64,000 nucleotides of DNA from Brevinema andersonii. GTDB taxonomy: Bacteria; Spirochaetota; DYKD01. Made by a program: the position numbers and the translations under genes. The DNA is taken from the NCBI GenBank assembly GCA_020722765.1, contig DYKD01000004.1, forward strand, positions 5,967-69,966. The letters run 5' to 3'. Shown one piece after another: positions 1 to 10,500 of this stretch (positions are counted from its first letter, which is position 1; every line of letters begins with the position of its first letter). The notes under the pieces were generated by a model that saw nothing but the letters and a program-made list of their open reading frames with translations, had not been told where the DNA came from and searched no databases.

Positions 1-150
1 GTGGTAAAAATAATTACCAGACTTAGGGGTTACTATGCCACCGGAGGTCTCTACTGAGCTAACGACGCTTTGAAAATTTGTCCATGTACCCCACTGAGAC
101 ATCTCGTGCATTGTGTTCCATTCGGCGCCTGACATGAAAATACAAGCCAT
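1..150 (-). CDS. Tail tip protein, N-terminal 50 residues only
   Basis: An open frame starts with ATG at 150 and runs off the left edge of the window, so only the first 50 residues are visible. The start overlaps the stop region of the preceding tail-tube paralog. The visible part is rich in Trp, Ser, Met and Thr and ends in a Ser-Gly-Asn-Tyr-Phe-Tyr-His stretch that recalls the start of a LamG/concanavalin-like strand, but this is too little to assign a family. Its position after the hub and tube genes suggests a tail-tip or receptor-binding protein. This is an inference from gene order only. Confidence 0.55.
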   Translation of the reverse strand, partial: MACIFMSGAEWNTMHEMSQWGTWTNFQSVVSSVETSGGIVTPKSGNYFYH

Positions 151-711
151 TTAAGACTCCGTGAAAGGCATATCTACTTTAATTTTAAATGGGGTATTCG
201 GTGGGAGAGCGTTACCCGCAAAATCAGTCGCAGAAGCTGCGGCATGAAAAGTGTAGCTGTGTTCGTGTAATGCATGCGTGAAATGAAAACCGTCGTTACC
301 ACCAGGATAAGCATTGTAAACATCAATAGTAATAACAATGCCGTTAGGTGTTTCATGCACCACCTTTAAAGAAACCGGATCAGCATATTCAAAATTACCA
401 TAGAGTTCTTGGATTGTATGCCCTCCAATTAGTGTTTCAACATAATATCCACCCATAACTCTTCTAATTTTGGACAAATCCCACTCTAGCCCTTTAAACG
501 TTACAGCGGTTTCGACAGATTTAAATCTATACGCGGTCGCAGTTGCGGGAATGTTCTGGAAAAACTTGTTCATTTCGTAAGTTGCTTTTATTTCAACCGC
601 GGTAACTGCACCTAGATCAATTGTCGGAGTCTGACCCGCGGCACCGATATAAACAACGCTGGGCCCAATCGAAAACTTACGAGTATCAAACTGTGGTAAA
701 TTATATGGCAT
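151..711 (-). CDS. Tail tube protein paralog
   Basis: This 186-residue protein is a paralog of the split tail tube protein at 20132-22570. Both start with MPYNLPQFDT, followed by SIGP and YIG, and after intron removal the second protein aligns along its full length, including a Gly-Leu/Ile-Glu-Trp core and a C-terminal Lys-Val/Phe-Lys-Val strand. The fold is therefore probably the beta-rich phage tail tube fold. It lies downstream of the hub gene and not beside the chaperones, so it may form a tip ring or a minor tube component and not the main shaft. A Shine-Dalgarno site (AGGTGA) precedes the ATG. It overlaps the hub gene end by 11 bases. Confidence 0.8.
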   Translation of the reverse strand: MPYNLPQFDTRKFSIGPSVVYIGAAGQTPTIDLGAVTAVEIKATYEMNKFFQNIPATATAYRFKSVETAVTFKGLEWDLSKIRRVMGGYYVETLIGGHTIQELYGNFEYADPVSLKVVHETPNGIVITIDVYNAYPGGNDGFHFTHALHEHSYTFHAAASATDFAGNALPPNTPFKIKVDMPFTES

Positions 712-2797
712 AAATCACCTGTGTCGCTGCTGGAGAATCGTAACCATTTATGCCCCTCGCAGCGACCCAAAACTTAAACCCCGTCGATAATCCTGCTGCG
801 CACCGAGCGGCGTACGTTGACGTGTATGAACGCGCACTTTCATCGATAGTCACAGTTAATAAACTCGATGTGCCAGCAATAGTAGTGTGCATTATTTTCC
901 ACCCAATAATTTGATCCTCATACCCTGAAGATCCCGTTGTATATTGAGGATAAGGAGTAAGCCCAGTGCAAACTGGAGGAGCTGGTCCTTCCCTGTTTTG
1001 TTTTGTCCACGAAAATGTAATGTCATCTAAATAATTTGAACTTGACGCCGTCAATCCAGTTGGCTCCATCGGTTCATACAACAACCCTTGTACGAAAATG
1101 TTTGTGGTCTTGGATCCATTTACGTCATATGTCGGCTTGGGATACATATAATGAGGAAAGATTTCAAGGGTGTACGTAGCACCGGGGAGTAAGCTGTCCG
1201 ATGAGATTGACTTGCATTCGATCATAAAAACCTTTGCGCCCCCACCATGCGTCGCTTCCACAGTCCCTTCTTTTGCACGATTAGCATGAGGGCAGTTAAA
1301 CGTAGCAGTTGATGTCGTCTCTGTGTAAGAGGAAACTTTCATAATCTCATCGTCTATTAAAAGATAATGTACGTTCTGCAACGCGGTTTTGAAGTGACGG
1401 TCTTTGTAGATTTCGACCGTAGCGTCGCCCCCTATCGAGATCGTGATGCCACCTTTTAGGCGTCCAATGCAAGCATAATCAACGTATCGCACTGAAACGC
1501 CAGTGTCTACTCTAAATCTATCCAGCGACGTTTCTGTTATTTGATCATCTGTATACCCAAGTACTAAAGACCCGCGATAGTATGATTCTAAAATTCTATA
1601 GCCCCAATCGGTTACTGGCAGGAAATTGCCATAAACAAGGAAAGGAACGTCATCAGGTTGGAAACCGATAGCCATAGTGGCACCTGCGGGCATAATGCTG
1701 TCTTCGATGGCCTCAATCTTCCACAAATTAGGACCTTGCTTCCGCCGTTCAGTACATCTGTAAACACCATTAACGCCGTAATACGAGTGGACCAAAACAA
1801 ACGGGTCATAAATATCGAGTAGGTCACCTTTATTTGCAAAGCACTCAAACGTGACTTTCGCGTATGGATATGTCTGTCTGTGCAGCAATCTCATGGCAAC
1901 TTTTTGCGCCATCGACTCTGTAGTAAAACATTCAAAGTTGAACTCTTGTACACGAATGTTATTCGTCATGTTGTAGTTGCCTAAATCTTCTGCATAAACT
2001 GCGTTTTGATCACACTCACGGTTGATATCAAAAAAGTTAACGTAGACACAATTCTTTGTTGCATACCATGAAGGCCTGTTAAATTCAAAAGTGTTCGCCC
2101 TCATGTCAGATTCAGTGACTGTAACTAGTCCCGAAACATCATAGTCATAACGTCTGAGTTTGAGAGCAACCTTCGCGGTGTCTTCGTCGTAAATTAATTC
2201 ACCATCTATCCAATCAAGGACCGCGCGTAAGGTATTATAAAGCTCACCTCCCTGAATTACTGTACTATACCCCACATCTTCCTCAGTAAGTATATTCCCC
2301 ACTGTAATGAAAGAGTCAGTGTCAACAACTTCGGCACTCAAACCAAAACCATAATGTTGATTTGTTAATAAGTCATAAATTAAGATAGCCGGGTTCAAGC
2401 CGTAACTGCTAGTTTGTGCTGTGACCGTACTAAGTGCGTCTGGTCTATACCACCGACACACATAAAAAGCGGTTGCGGGCATTGAAGGTTGCGCTCCTAA
2501 ATCAACACGTAAACTCGTATACGCAACGTTTCGATAGTACATTCCCTCATGCAAACCACTAAGCAAAGGATCTGGTGTTTGAGTGTTAGTGCCCCACCAA
2601 AACCTTGAGTATTTAACGGACTCCGAAGTGTATAAGTTTAAGTAATCACCCGATCTGTACGCATTGTATGTTGTGTAGTCACAATTATAGTCAAAGCGCA
2701 CAAACTTATCAATCGGCCCCATACTGACTGCGACGCCGATGGTAACTTCATAGGAATACCATATGATCGTTGTTTTTGATGAACCGCCACCGCCCAT
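701..2797 (-). CDS. Tail hub / host-specificity protein (gpJ-like)
   Basis: This 698-residue protein begins with a Gly-rich MGGGGSS segment followed by a short beta strand and the sequence SMGPID, the N-terminal pattern of hub proteins of the lambda gpJ / gene-transfer-agent type ('..CEGPI..'). The central part (about 200-370) has the alternating strand pattern of hub domains. The C-terminal 110 residues resemble a fibronectin III domain (PTGLTAS, later FKFWVAARGINGY). It would sit at the tail tip, bind the end of the tape measure and start host recognition. The preceding 83-residue gene appears to carry the membrane/entry segment normally at the start of this family, so the hub may be split in two genes. 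Confidence 0.7.
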   Translation of the reverse strand: MGGGGSSKTTIIWYSYEVTIGVAVSMGPIDKFVRFDYNCDYTTYNAYRSGDYLNLYTSESVKYSRFWWGTNTQTPDPLLSGLHEGMYYRNVAYTSLRVDLGAQPSMPATAFYVCRWYRPDALSTVTAQTSSYGLNPAILIYDLLTNQHYGFGLSAEVVDTDSFITVGNILTEEDVGYSTVIQGGELYNTLRAVLDWIDGELIYDEDTAKVALKLRRYDYDVSGLVTVTESDMRANTFEFNRPSWYATKNCVYVNFFDINRECDQNAVYAEDLGNYNMTNNIRVQEFNFECFTTESMAQKVAMRLLHRQTYPYAKVTFECFANKGDLLDIYDPFVLVHSYYGVNGVYRCTERRKQGPNLWKIEAIEDSIMPAGATMAIGFQPDDVPFLVYGNFLPVTDWGYRILESYYRGSLVLGYTDDQITETSLDRFRVDTGVSVRYVDYACIGRLKGGITISIGGDATVEIYKDRHFKTALQNVHYLLIDDEIMKVSSYTETTSTATFNCPHANRAKEGTVEATHGGGAKVFMIECKSISSDSLLPGATYTLEIFPHYMYPKPTYDVNGSKTTNIFVQGLLYEPMEPTGLTASSSNYLDDITFSWTKQNREGPAPPVCTGLTPYPQYTTGSSGYEDQIIGWKIMHTTIAGTSSLLTVTIDESARSYTSTYAARCAAGLSTGFKFWVAARGINGYDSPAATQVIYAI

Positions 2798-2817
2798 ATT
2801 TTACTTTCTTTTCATCC

Positions 2818-3069
2818 TTATTTTTTACTCATTTCATGCACTTCAACATGTGGAATTACAGTCCAACCGCCCCACTCAATCATTAAACCTCCCAGTTTTG
2901 CGTAGCCGAATACTACTGGAATAGCGACGCCCATTTTAACGCCACTAACTTTAAACTCCTGATTCACAGGTTTTTGTTTTTCACGCCGTTTAGGTCTATA
3001 CATTAAGTATGCTAACCCTAAAATAGCGATATTTGCTAACCACAAAACCAAAGTGAAAATCGCGAACAT
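2818..3069 (-). CDS. Small tail-tip protein with one membrane segment
   Basis: An 83-residue protein with a hydrophobic helix at residues 2-23, a basic stop-transfer stretch (RPKRREKQK), then a segment containing GVAIPVVFGYAKLGG and WGGW. The last part matches the short 'G..IPVVFG..R..G' motif often found at the start of phage tail hub proteins. It starts directly upstream of the hub gene and stops before it, so I infer a partner or detached N-terminus of the hub. Its ATG begins right after the stop of the NlpC/P60 gene. No function is proven; the membrane helix could help penetrate the host envelope. Confidence 0.6.
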   Translation of the reverse strand: MFAIFTLVLWLANIAILGLAYLMYRPKRREKQKPVNQEFKVSGVKMGVAIPVVFGYAKLGGLMIEWGGWTVIPHVEVHEMSKK

Positions 3070-3513
3070 TTAATCCCATTCCTCCCATTTTGGGCGTAAC
3101 GTGTGCGTTATCCTTTTATAATAATTGAAAGGTAGTGAATCTCTGACAATACCAAAGTGTGGTCGACTGTACACGAAAACGTTGTCTTGCACACAAATCG
3201 CGGGCATCGTGGGAACGCCTCTAAATAAAATAAGGCAAATATCTCCAGGTGCCACTTCTTGAAAAGGCACTTCATTACAAATCAGTGCAAGAGTAGGAAC
3301 AAAAACGTCTTTGTGTTCTCTTACAACCATTAAATGGTTGAAATCCCACGCAAATTTAAGAGTATCCCCGATTGGCATTGTTTTTTCAATACACGCGAGG
3401 AGCCAATGTCCACAATTAGAGCCCCCATCTTTGCCTTTTGTGCACCCCTCAAATACATAAGGCGTGCCTACCCAAGACTCGACTTCAGCTATAAATTTCT
3501 CTTTCACACCCAT
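3070..3513 (-). CDS. NlpC/P60-type cysteine peptidase of the tail
   Basis: A 147-residue protein with the N-terminal NlpC/P60 signature: WVGTPY near residue 14, then SNCGHW around residues 32-37, where the Cys is the expected nucleophile. The usual catalytic His is probably within SRPHFGIV near residue 120. These peptidases cut peptide bridges in the cell wall and are common between the DUF2163-like and hub genes of siphoviruses and gene transfer agents. The gene overlaps the preceding DUF2163-like gene by one base. I infer a tail-tip enzyme that opens peptidoglycan during DNA entry. Confidence 0.75.
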   Translation of the reverse strand: MGVKEKFIAEVESWVGTPYVFEGCTKGKDGGSNCGHWLLACIEKTMPIGDTLKFAWDFNHLMVVREHKDVFVPTLALICNEVPFQEVAPGDICLILFRGVPTMPAICVQDNVFVYSRPHFGIVRDSLPFNYYKRITHTLRPKWEEWD

Positions 3514-4325
3514 TACTTCTTACCAGCGCTCACCTCAACTGACTCGGACCTTAACCCTGTAAAGCGAATTGACTCATAAGGTGCAAAGGGAAATCCGAGA
3601 AAATTGTGAAAGTTGTTAAATTTGTTCTTGCAAGTACTGGTCGTCTTGTCACATCCCACAGTAATATATGAGGTAACACCATCGTGCCACATTGAAGGAA
3701 CAGGATGCAATGTTACTATAGTTCTTGTGCCGTCTCCATTATTAGTATCTTTAGTGATGTACCTATACGAATTCAAATAACGGATGTATCCGTATGTAAA
3801 CCAACCACTTGCTTGGGTAGGACCAGATATTGTTATAGTGCAGCGGTCACTGTAAATCGTTGTAACGGTTGCTAAATATGTATAATCAACAGCGTTTAGA
3901 GAACACAAAGGTGAAAACAATCGGTGGTTGCAGTGCCTCGTTAAACACGTTCGTTGGTAATTATCACGCGCGAACTCAACAAATGAGACACATTGCAGCT
4001 CGATCTCGGCTTTAGACACTTTAAATGAATTCACAAAACCTGAAAAAGCGATGGTGGCTGTTGAATCAGAAGTCTCGTACTCATAAATAATTATTGAAGC
4101 ACACCCCTCGAGAGTTTGGTGTGTAACGTCACGGAAGAAGCCGGCTTGACTCCAAGGAATGGTGATATTAGTTTCACCGACCACTTCCTTCAAATCAAAA
4201 GAAAGCTCTTTGCATTCGATAGCACTAGCTGCATACGTGTTGCTTTCGTACGTATGTGACGCGTTATCAGATGTCACATATAAATGATCTGTACTCAAGT
4301 CAAATTTAAAAAGATATACTTGCAT
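3513..4325 (-). CDS. DUF2163/BR0599-like distal tail protein
   Basis: A 270-residue protein with a Cys-rich C-terminal half: RTCLTRHCNHRLFSPLC and later GCDKTTSTC followed by FNNFHNFLGFPF. This matches the C-terminal hallmark of the DUF2163/BR0599 family ('CDK..TC...FNN..NF.GFP'), which lies at the tape-measure end of the tail tip in gene transfer agents and many siphoviruses. It is known there as a distal tail or hub-attachment protein. The gene order tape measure, small membrane protein, DUF2163-like, NlpC/P60, hub agrees with that role. Confidence 0.82.
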   Translation of the reverse strand: MQVYLFKFDLSTDHLYVTSDNASHTYESNTYAASAIECKELSFDLKEVVGETNITIPWSQAGFFRDVTHQTLEGCASIIIYEYETSDSTATIAFSGFVNSFKVSKAEIELQCVSFVEFARDNYQRTCLTRHCNHRLFSPLCSLNAVDYTYLATVTTIYSDRCTITISGPTQASGWFTYGYIRYLNSYRYITKDTNNGDGTRTIVTLHPVPSMWHDGVTSYITVGCDKTTSTCKNKFNNFHNFLGFPFAPYESIRFTGLRSESVEVSAGKK

Positions 4326-4326
4326 G

Positions 4327-4533
4327 CTATTTCCTGAAAGTCAAGAACCTTTTAACCGCGTGATAATCGGCTTCAGACCAAAAATAACGCTGAATCGCAA
4401 ACGCTAGCAATGCCACTTGGACAGAAATTACAACCTCACCGACAGAAGCCACGCCAAAAGTGAATGCAGTGAGAACACCGATCGGAAATAGAAAAGTTAT
4501 TGCCATAACTAAAATAGCATGTGGGACTCTCAT
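4327..4533 (-). CDS. Small two-helix membrane protein
   Basis: A 68-residue protein with two hydrophobic segments (about residues 4-28 and 32-48) and a basic C-terminus (VKRFLTFRK). It overlaps the last base of the tape measure gene and ends just before the DUF2163-like gene, so it is cotranslated with tail genes. I do not recognise a family. It could be a holin-like or tail-associated membrane protein; the position inside the tail operon favours the latter. Confidence 0.55.
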   Translation of the reverse strand: MRVPHAILVMAITFLFPIGVLTAFTFGVASVGEVVISVQVALLAFAIQRYFWSEADYHAVKRFLTFRK

Positions 4534-7500
4534 TAGACACCTCTCGATCCTAATACCCGACGATTGAACCTAGCGCCGAGTTTATTTACAAAGACGTCAC
4601 CATACTTCTTCGAGCCCAAAAATTGTTCAATGGATTCTTCATCCAACACATTTACAACGGTCATCTTTAATTCAGGCGATACTGCAGGAGTAGGGATGGT
4701 GACTTTAGGCACAGTACCTCCGGTTTTCATTTGCATTTTAACGGGCGCAACGCCGCTTAAAACCTTCTCTGGTGCAGCTCCCTGAAACTTTACCAAGTCT
4801 TGCAGCGCGTAGAAAAAGTCGGGGCCAAAGAAGCTCACGGTCGGGCGGTTAACTACAAACTCGCCAGGCTCTAGCATCGCGGGAACTATATCACCTCGAC
4901 CAGTACCAGGAACAGGGCCGCCAATCTGGAAGGGTTTCTTCCATTGCCATATAAGCCATTGAATGGGTCCTAACTTAGGTGCTGCTGGGTATTTACCGGT
5001 CGCTACTGCATCAGCTAACTCTCGCATTAGAGCATCATACTCCTCAGGCCAGGTACCCCCAGCAAAGATGTCTTTAAATTCGGGGTAAATTCTCTTAGTG
5101 AGGTAGTGAGCTACACCTCTTGCCATTACTTCTTCAGGCGACGCTAGGTACTCTATGTATTCAGCTGGGCTCTGTGGGAACGTTTTCTCTAAGTATGCTT
5201 TAACTTTTGCGGAATCAATAACGGGCAGGAAACCAGCGAGAGGCCTGCCCGATTCTTGTAGGGAGTGTATCGTCTCGTGAATCAAGACATTCGCAAATTG
5301 ACTTTGTATCCCCGCAGGCTCGCGCTCAGCTATAAACTCTCTCGCCGGAAATTTCGACCCCTGCAACTGCATAACGATTTGATCAGATTCTGGAATGTAA
5401 TATGACCCGGGAGAAATGCTGCTTTTGAGATATTCACGTGGGTCTTTGAATCTATCTGTTCTTCCTAAAGCCTCGGCAATATACGTTGTAGCCGCAGGAT
5501 TGTTTTCTTGGAAGAATTCAGCGGCACGTCGAATGCCGGTCTTAGCCTCTTCAATATATGATCTAACCTCAGGACTAGCTTCGGCTAACTCCAAGTTCCA
5601 CGTTTTCTCGAGCTCAGGAAGAATGTTGAGGGGCTCAATAGCCCACGCCTCAGTTGGACCGAACCAATCTAAAATATTCTCGACTAAGCCTCCATGCTGC
5701 ATTCCTCTGAAAAAGCTAAAAATGCCACTGAAGAAGCTGCCTATGCCACTGAAGATGCTACTGAAGAAGTTGCCTATGCTACTGAAAAAGCCACCGCCTC
5801 CTCCAGCTCCCATAGCAGCACCTGCGCCGCTAGCCATGCCCATTCCGCCATAAGAACCTGCGCCTCCTGCGAGTGGACCGAAACCGAAGAACCCTTTGAT
5901 TTTATCCCACAGAGAAAAGCTTTCCTTTGGTAGGCCTAGCTCAAGCTTAGGTAATCCAAGTTCTGACAGGCCCATCTCGGGTAATCCAAGTGTTCCTTTT
6001 CCAAGTATTGTTTCGGCGTCAAAAGGTTCTGTAAAGATTTCATCCCAAAAAGACCCGTTTCTCTGTAACAAGTCTATATTAGGATATAGTGTAGATGCTG
6101 CTGGCCCAACTTTCCCGGTGGCCATTGTGGGCTTAGGTCTTTGCATCTGTTTAAACATGGACAGCAGAGACGAAAACATCGACATATAAGTCAAGGCGAG
6201 CATCCACCAGGGCCAAGTCGTCTTTGTTTTCTTCACAATCGGCTCTGCTGTAGTTACTTGTCCTGGCCACGCGGGGAACCCTCTTGAAGTTAATGCTTCA
6301 CCAATGAGACCACCTTTTTGGAAGAACACTTGGAAAGGAAATGAAAAGAGCCCCTTCCAAAACTGTCCGGCTAACGCGGCACGTTGAGCATATCCTTGAG
6401 CTACTTCTTGGGCATTCGCCAATTCTTTTTGGAGCCACTCTTGGTGTTTGCGTTGCGCTTCAGCAGCAACTGTTTGATTGAACCAATCAGACCAACTAGC
6501 ATATTGTTGGAAGCCAGGACCGTAGTACCCTTGGCCAATTCCAGCGTGTGGCTTAAATAGCTCATAGAGTGGTTCTAGTTGCTCCTCTAAGCCCTCGGAA
6601 AATTCTTCGAAGAAACCCCCGAAAAGGTCTTCAATAGGAAGCTCGAGAGTGCCTTCAAACAGGTCTCCTAAAGCAAGACCGCCTTCTTGTAACTTTTTCA
6701 CTACAGGCAGGCTCAAAACATATTCACCAGGAGTTAACCAAACGGGTACAGAATCCGTCCCGCCTGAACCTTTAACAAACCCACCTGTTTGCATCCCCAT
6801 AGGAGAGAAACCAAAAGGAGAAAAACCAAGGGAAGCCCCACCATAAGTTGGTCTAGACATGCCGCCGAATAAGCCCAACAAAGAAGGTATAAAGCTGATT
6901 ATCCCTTTAATAAAGTTAAAGATACCACTAAAGAACCCACCACTGAACAACCCTCCGAACAAGCCACCAGGTGTCTCGCTAGGAATTCCGCCAGGTGCGC
7001 CACCGAACGTTCTACTAGGCATGCCACCAAATGTGCTTCTTCCTATGCTGGGTGATCTAACTCCTCCGCCTCCTGTCTCAAGCTCTTCCAAGCTTTCAGC
7101 TACTCCTGCAATTCCTCCCTCTCCTTCTACCCCAAGTCCTCCCTCAAGTCCCGAAACTCCGGGAATAGCTGGACCTCCACCCATCGCAGAAAGAATTCCT
7201 GCAGTGTTTTCCGCAGTGGCTCTTTGATAAGCTAAACTCTCAAGCTTATACTGCTTATCTTCAAGCTTAGCCTGCTTTTCCGCATACTCTTTGCTGATCA
7301 TTTCAGGTGGAATCCCGAGCAAGGAAGCAATGCCCCCCGTAACTTGTTCCATCGCTAACTCAGAAAGATTTCTGGCGGCCATTCGAGCTAAGCCTTCCGC
7401 GAGCTTGTTAATATATTCTTGAGGATCCTTCAATCGATGGAGAGCAAAGTCTGTGAATACATCCTCAAGGGTGCCTCGCATACTCTCTAATGTACCGGTG

Positions 7501-10500
7501 AGCATTTCGCCTAATCTGTGAATGGGATCTTCTAACTTACTCGCGAAATCAGATAGGCCTTTCACCATCCCCCACCAGAAAGCGTCGCCAAGGGTCTTGA
7601 TTGTTTCTTGATCTTTGATCATGCCAGCAGCAGCTCTGGACCAATTGGCATAAATCTTGGTGATCTCGATGTCAGCAATCGAACCAATCGCTTTCCAAAT
7701 ATCTGCTGCAGTGGCTCCAAACATCGCCATGTGTTCCTGCAATTCGCTTAATTGCCGTTTAGTAGTTTCATGGCGCTGTGCTTGCATTTCATAAAATTTT
7801 GCGATGTTGTCGAAGGCTTCCTTCATGGTGAGGCCAGGAATCTTCGCCATCATCCTAATCAATGAATCAAACTGTTCAGGCCTCAGTTCGAATCCTGACG
7901 TGAGCGCTTCTTTAATAGCCTGCTCAAAGGTCTTGGCAATTTTATATGGGATACCGCCTTGCAGCCATTTAGTACCCAAAGCCATTAACTTTTCATAGAA
8001 TAACTCAAACAACTCAAAATTGGTTTCGATTTGTGTCTTTAAACGAGTAGGAGATAGAACATCGGAGAAAAGATAGTTGTAAAACTTAGTCATTGATACG
8101 CCAGGCTTGGTCGCTAAATAGTCCAGCATCTTGAGCATGTCTTCGAAGTTTTGAACCGTCCAGTTCCTTTCGTCTTCGAACATGGTCTTTCCGATCTCGA
8201 GCATTTCCTTACGGATCTTCGCATAGGAAACCTTTTGCTTCAAGAGAATGGACACATACAAATCAACAACTTGCTTATCAATGATTGCACCAGTTTCTAG
8301 TAAGGCCTTTAAGGGCTCGGTGAGCATTTTGAAAAAGTCTGCTCTGGGTAGTTTGACCCTTAACCATACGTCAAACAACCTGCTGATGCTATCTTCAAAC
8401 TGCTTAATCTCAGCTGGCTGTAAACGATTGTCACGGATTAAGCCATAGAAATCTGTAATCGCTTTTTTGACATATTCAGCACCTGGGCGACCTCTTCCAA
8501 TCATCTCTACAATTTTTGCGTACCAAGCGTCAAACCCCTCCCAAACAATTGAAGGGACAACTTCGTGTTCAGCAGGGATTCTGATACGCAAATCTCTGGG
8601 TATTTTAACCCCAGTACGAAATTGTAAAAACGCTTTCTTTACTTTTTCTAAATGCTTCAATGTGGAAGCCGGAATTTTCCCGAGCTTAACTCTATCAAGC
8701 CCAGCATTATATGCAGCTACAACCTTCATAAGCTTTTGCCAGGTTTCTTCATTGATGCCCTCAAGCTGGCTCAAATCAATACCTAATGCACGCATTAAGT
8801 CCAGCGTATGTCGAATAGCAATCTTAGTAGCTAACGCCCGGTTTTCAAAACCTTCAAGTTGTTCCGCCTTAACTCCGTACATTGCAGCGGTACTAGGCAT
8901 AAATTGAAATGGGCCTCTTTCTCCCGATGTGCCGACTCTGCGAGGATTAAAACCACTCTCCACTTGTTCCATCGCCAACATCAATGCGGTAAACGTTTCG
9001 CCATATGTCGAAGCTTGACGCACGGTTTCGTCAATCATAGCTTTAAGTTGTGTGCGTGTAACTGACGACATCGTGTGCAACATCGACTGATAACGATTGA
9101 AGAAATCGCCTTGAGACTGAACAGCATCAGCGGCCCCTTGACGAAGGAGGTGCGTCCTGATCTCTAAATTCTTGCCCATAAACTCGGTTATCGCATTTTC
9201 CATCTCCCTGTCTATCTGCATTAACTGGTTTTTCTTCGAAGCGACTTCATTGGCAAGCTCTGCGCTTCTCTTCCGTAGTTCAGCTTCTCTGTTTCTTAAT
9301 TCAGCTGTCGGTCGTATACCTTCTTGTATCTCTTGCTCAAGGACTTGCCACTTAATGCGAATCTCTTCTTGTTCGAGTTTAGCCCTTTCTTCTGCTAGTT
9401 TGATTTCCTCGCGCACAGCAGCCTTCTTCCGTTCATATGCTGCACGTACCCGATCGACATCCGCGAGCTCACCACGTGCAAGCTTTGCACGCTCTTCTTC
9501 AATAACACTACTTGCCTCGGTTGTTTTTGTTTGTGCACTTAGTCGTTGTGATTCAATGTCGAGCAAATCAGCCGTATGAGACATCCGGAACAATTTCGCC
9601 TGCTCTTCACCTTGTTGAATGGCCAGATTCAATTGCTCGTAATGGTTTTTAATCAACTTTACGCGAAGCTCATTGCGCGCCTGTTCCTCTTTGAGCTTCC
9701 TAGTCGCATCATCAGCGTGCATTGTAGTAAGTTTGGAAAGTTGATGGTAATATTCACGCTGCAAATTAATTTCTTCTTGTCTTAATTGCTCTCTCTTTAA
9801 TAAGTATTGTCTTTGGGTGTCAAGTCTGAATTGCTCGGCGGTTGGAGGTGCGATCTTATAACTTAATTCCGTTTCTTTAGCTAAGTTCTCAATGTAACTT
9901 TTACGATATTCCGTCTCAGTTTTAAGAGCCTCCATAGCTGCGTCTGCAATCTCGCGGACCTTCTTGTCGGTCAAGGTCTTGTCAACCTTAATTCCCATCG
10001 ACGCGAGAACGCTTTCAGCCATACCTGGGATTCTCATCTCAAAGAGGCCCTTAGCAAGACCCTCTCTGGCTCGCTTAACTTGTTCGTTGTCAGCCAAATT
10101 AAGAGTTCTAAACCAATCAGCGACTTCTGCGGGAACCAACTGTAGCAGTAAGTCGCGATTACCTTGTAACTGAATCAGGAACTCCTTACTATCAAAAATC
10201 TTAGCTCCTATTTCACCCCATTTCATACCATAAAGGTTAGGAGCAGCTAATTCCTCTCTGAGTTTGTCTTGTAAGGCCTTGAAAATCTTAACGTCTCCCC
10301 AATCTTGCTTCTGCCACGCCTCAACTTGTGCTCTCATTGGATTGGCGATCAGACTGCTCAATCTCCCAAAATACACATTTACTTCATTTGCTTGTGCAGC
10401 TCCAACGTCTTTAATCGCTTCGGTAATTAACTTCGTAGCTTCTAAATATTTCCGCTTTCCTTCTGCAGAGAGGGTTCTGGGGTCGATTTGCTCAAATAAC

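Noticed and set aside
5416-7227. Several plus-strand frames opposite the tape measure gene
   Set aside because: They mirror the Gly-rich C-terminal part of the tape measure (repeats rich in Pro and Leu) and have no ribosome sites.
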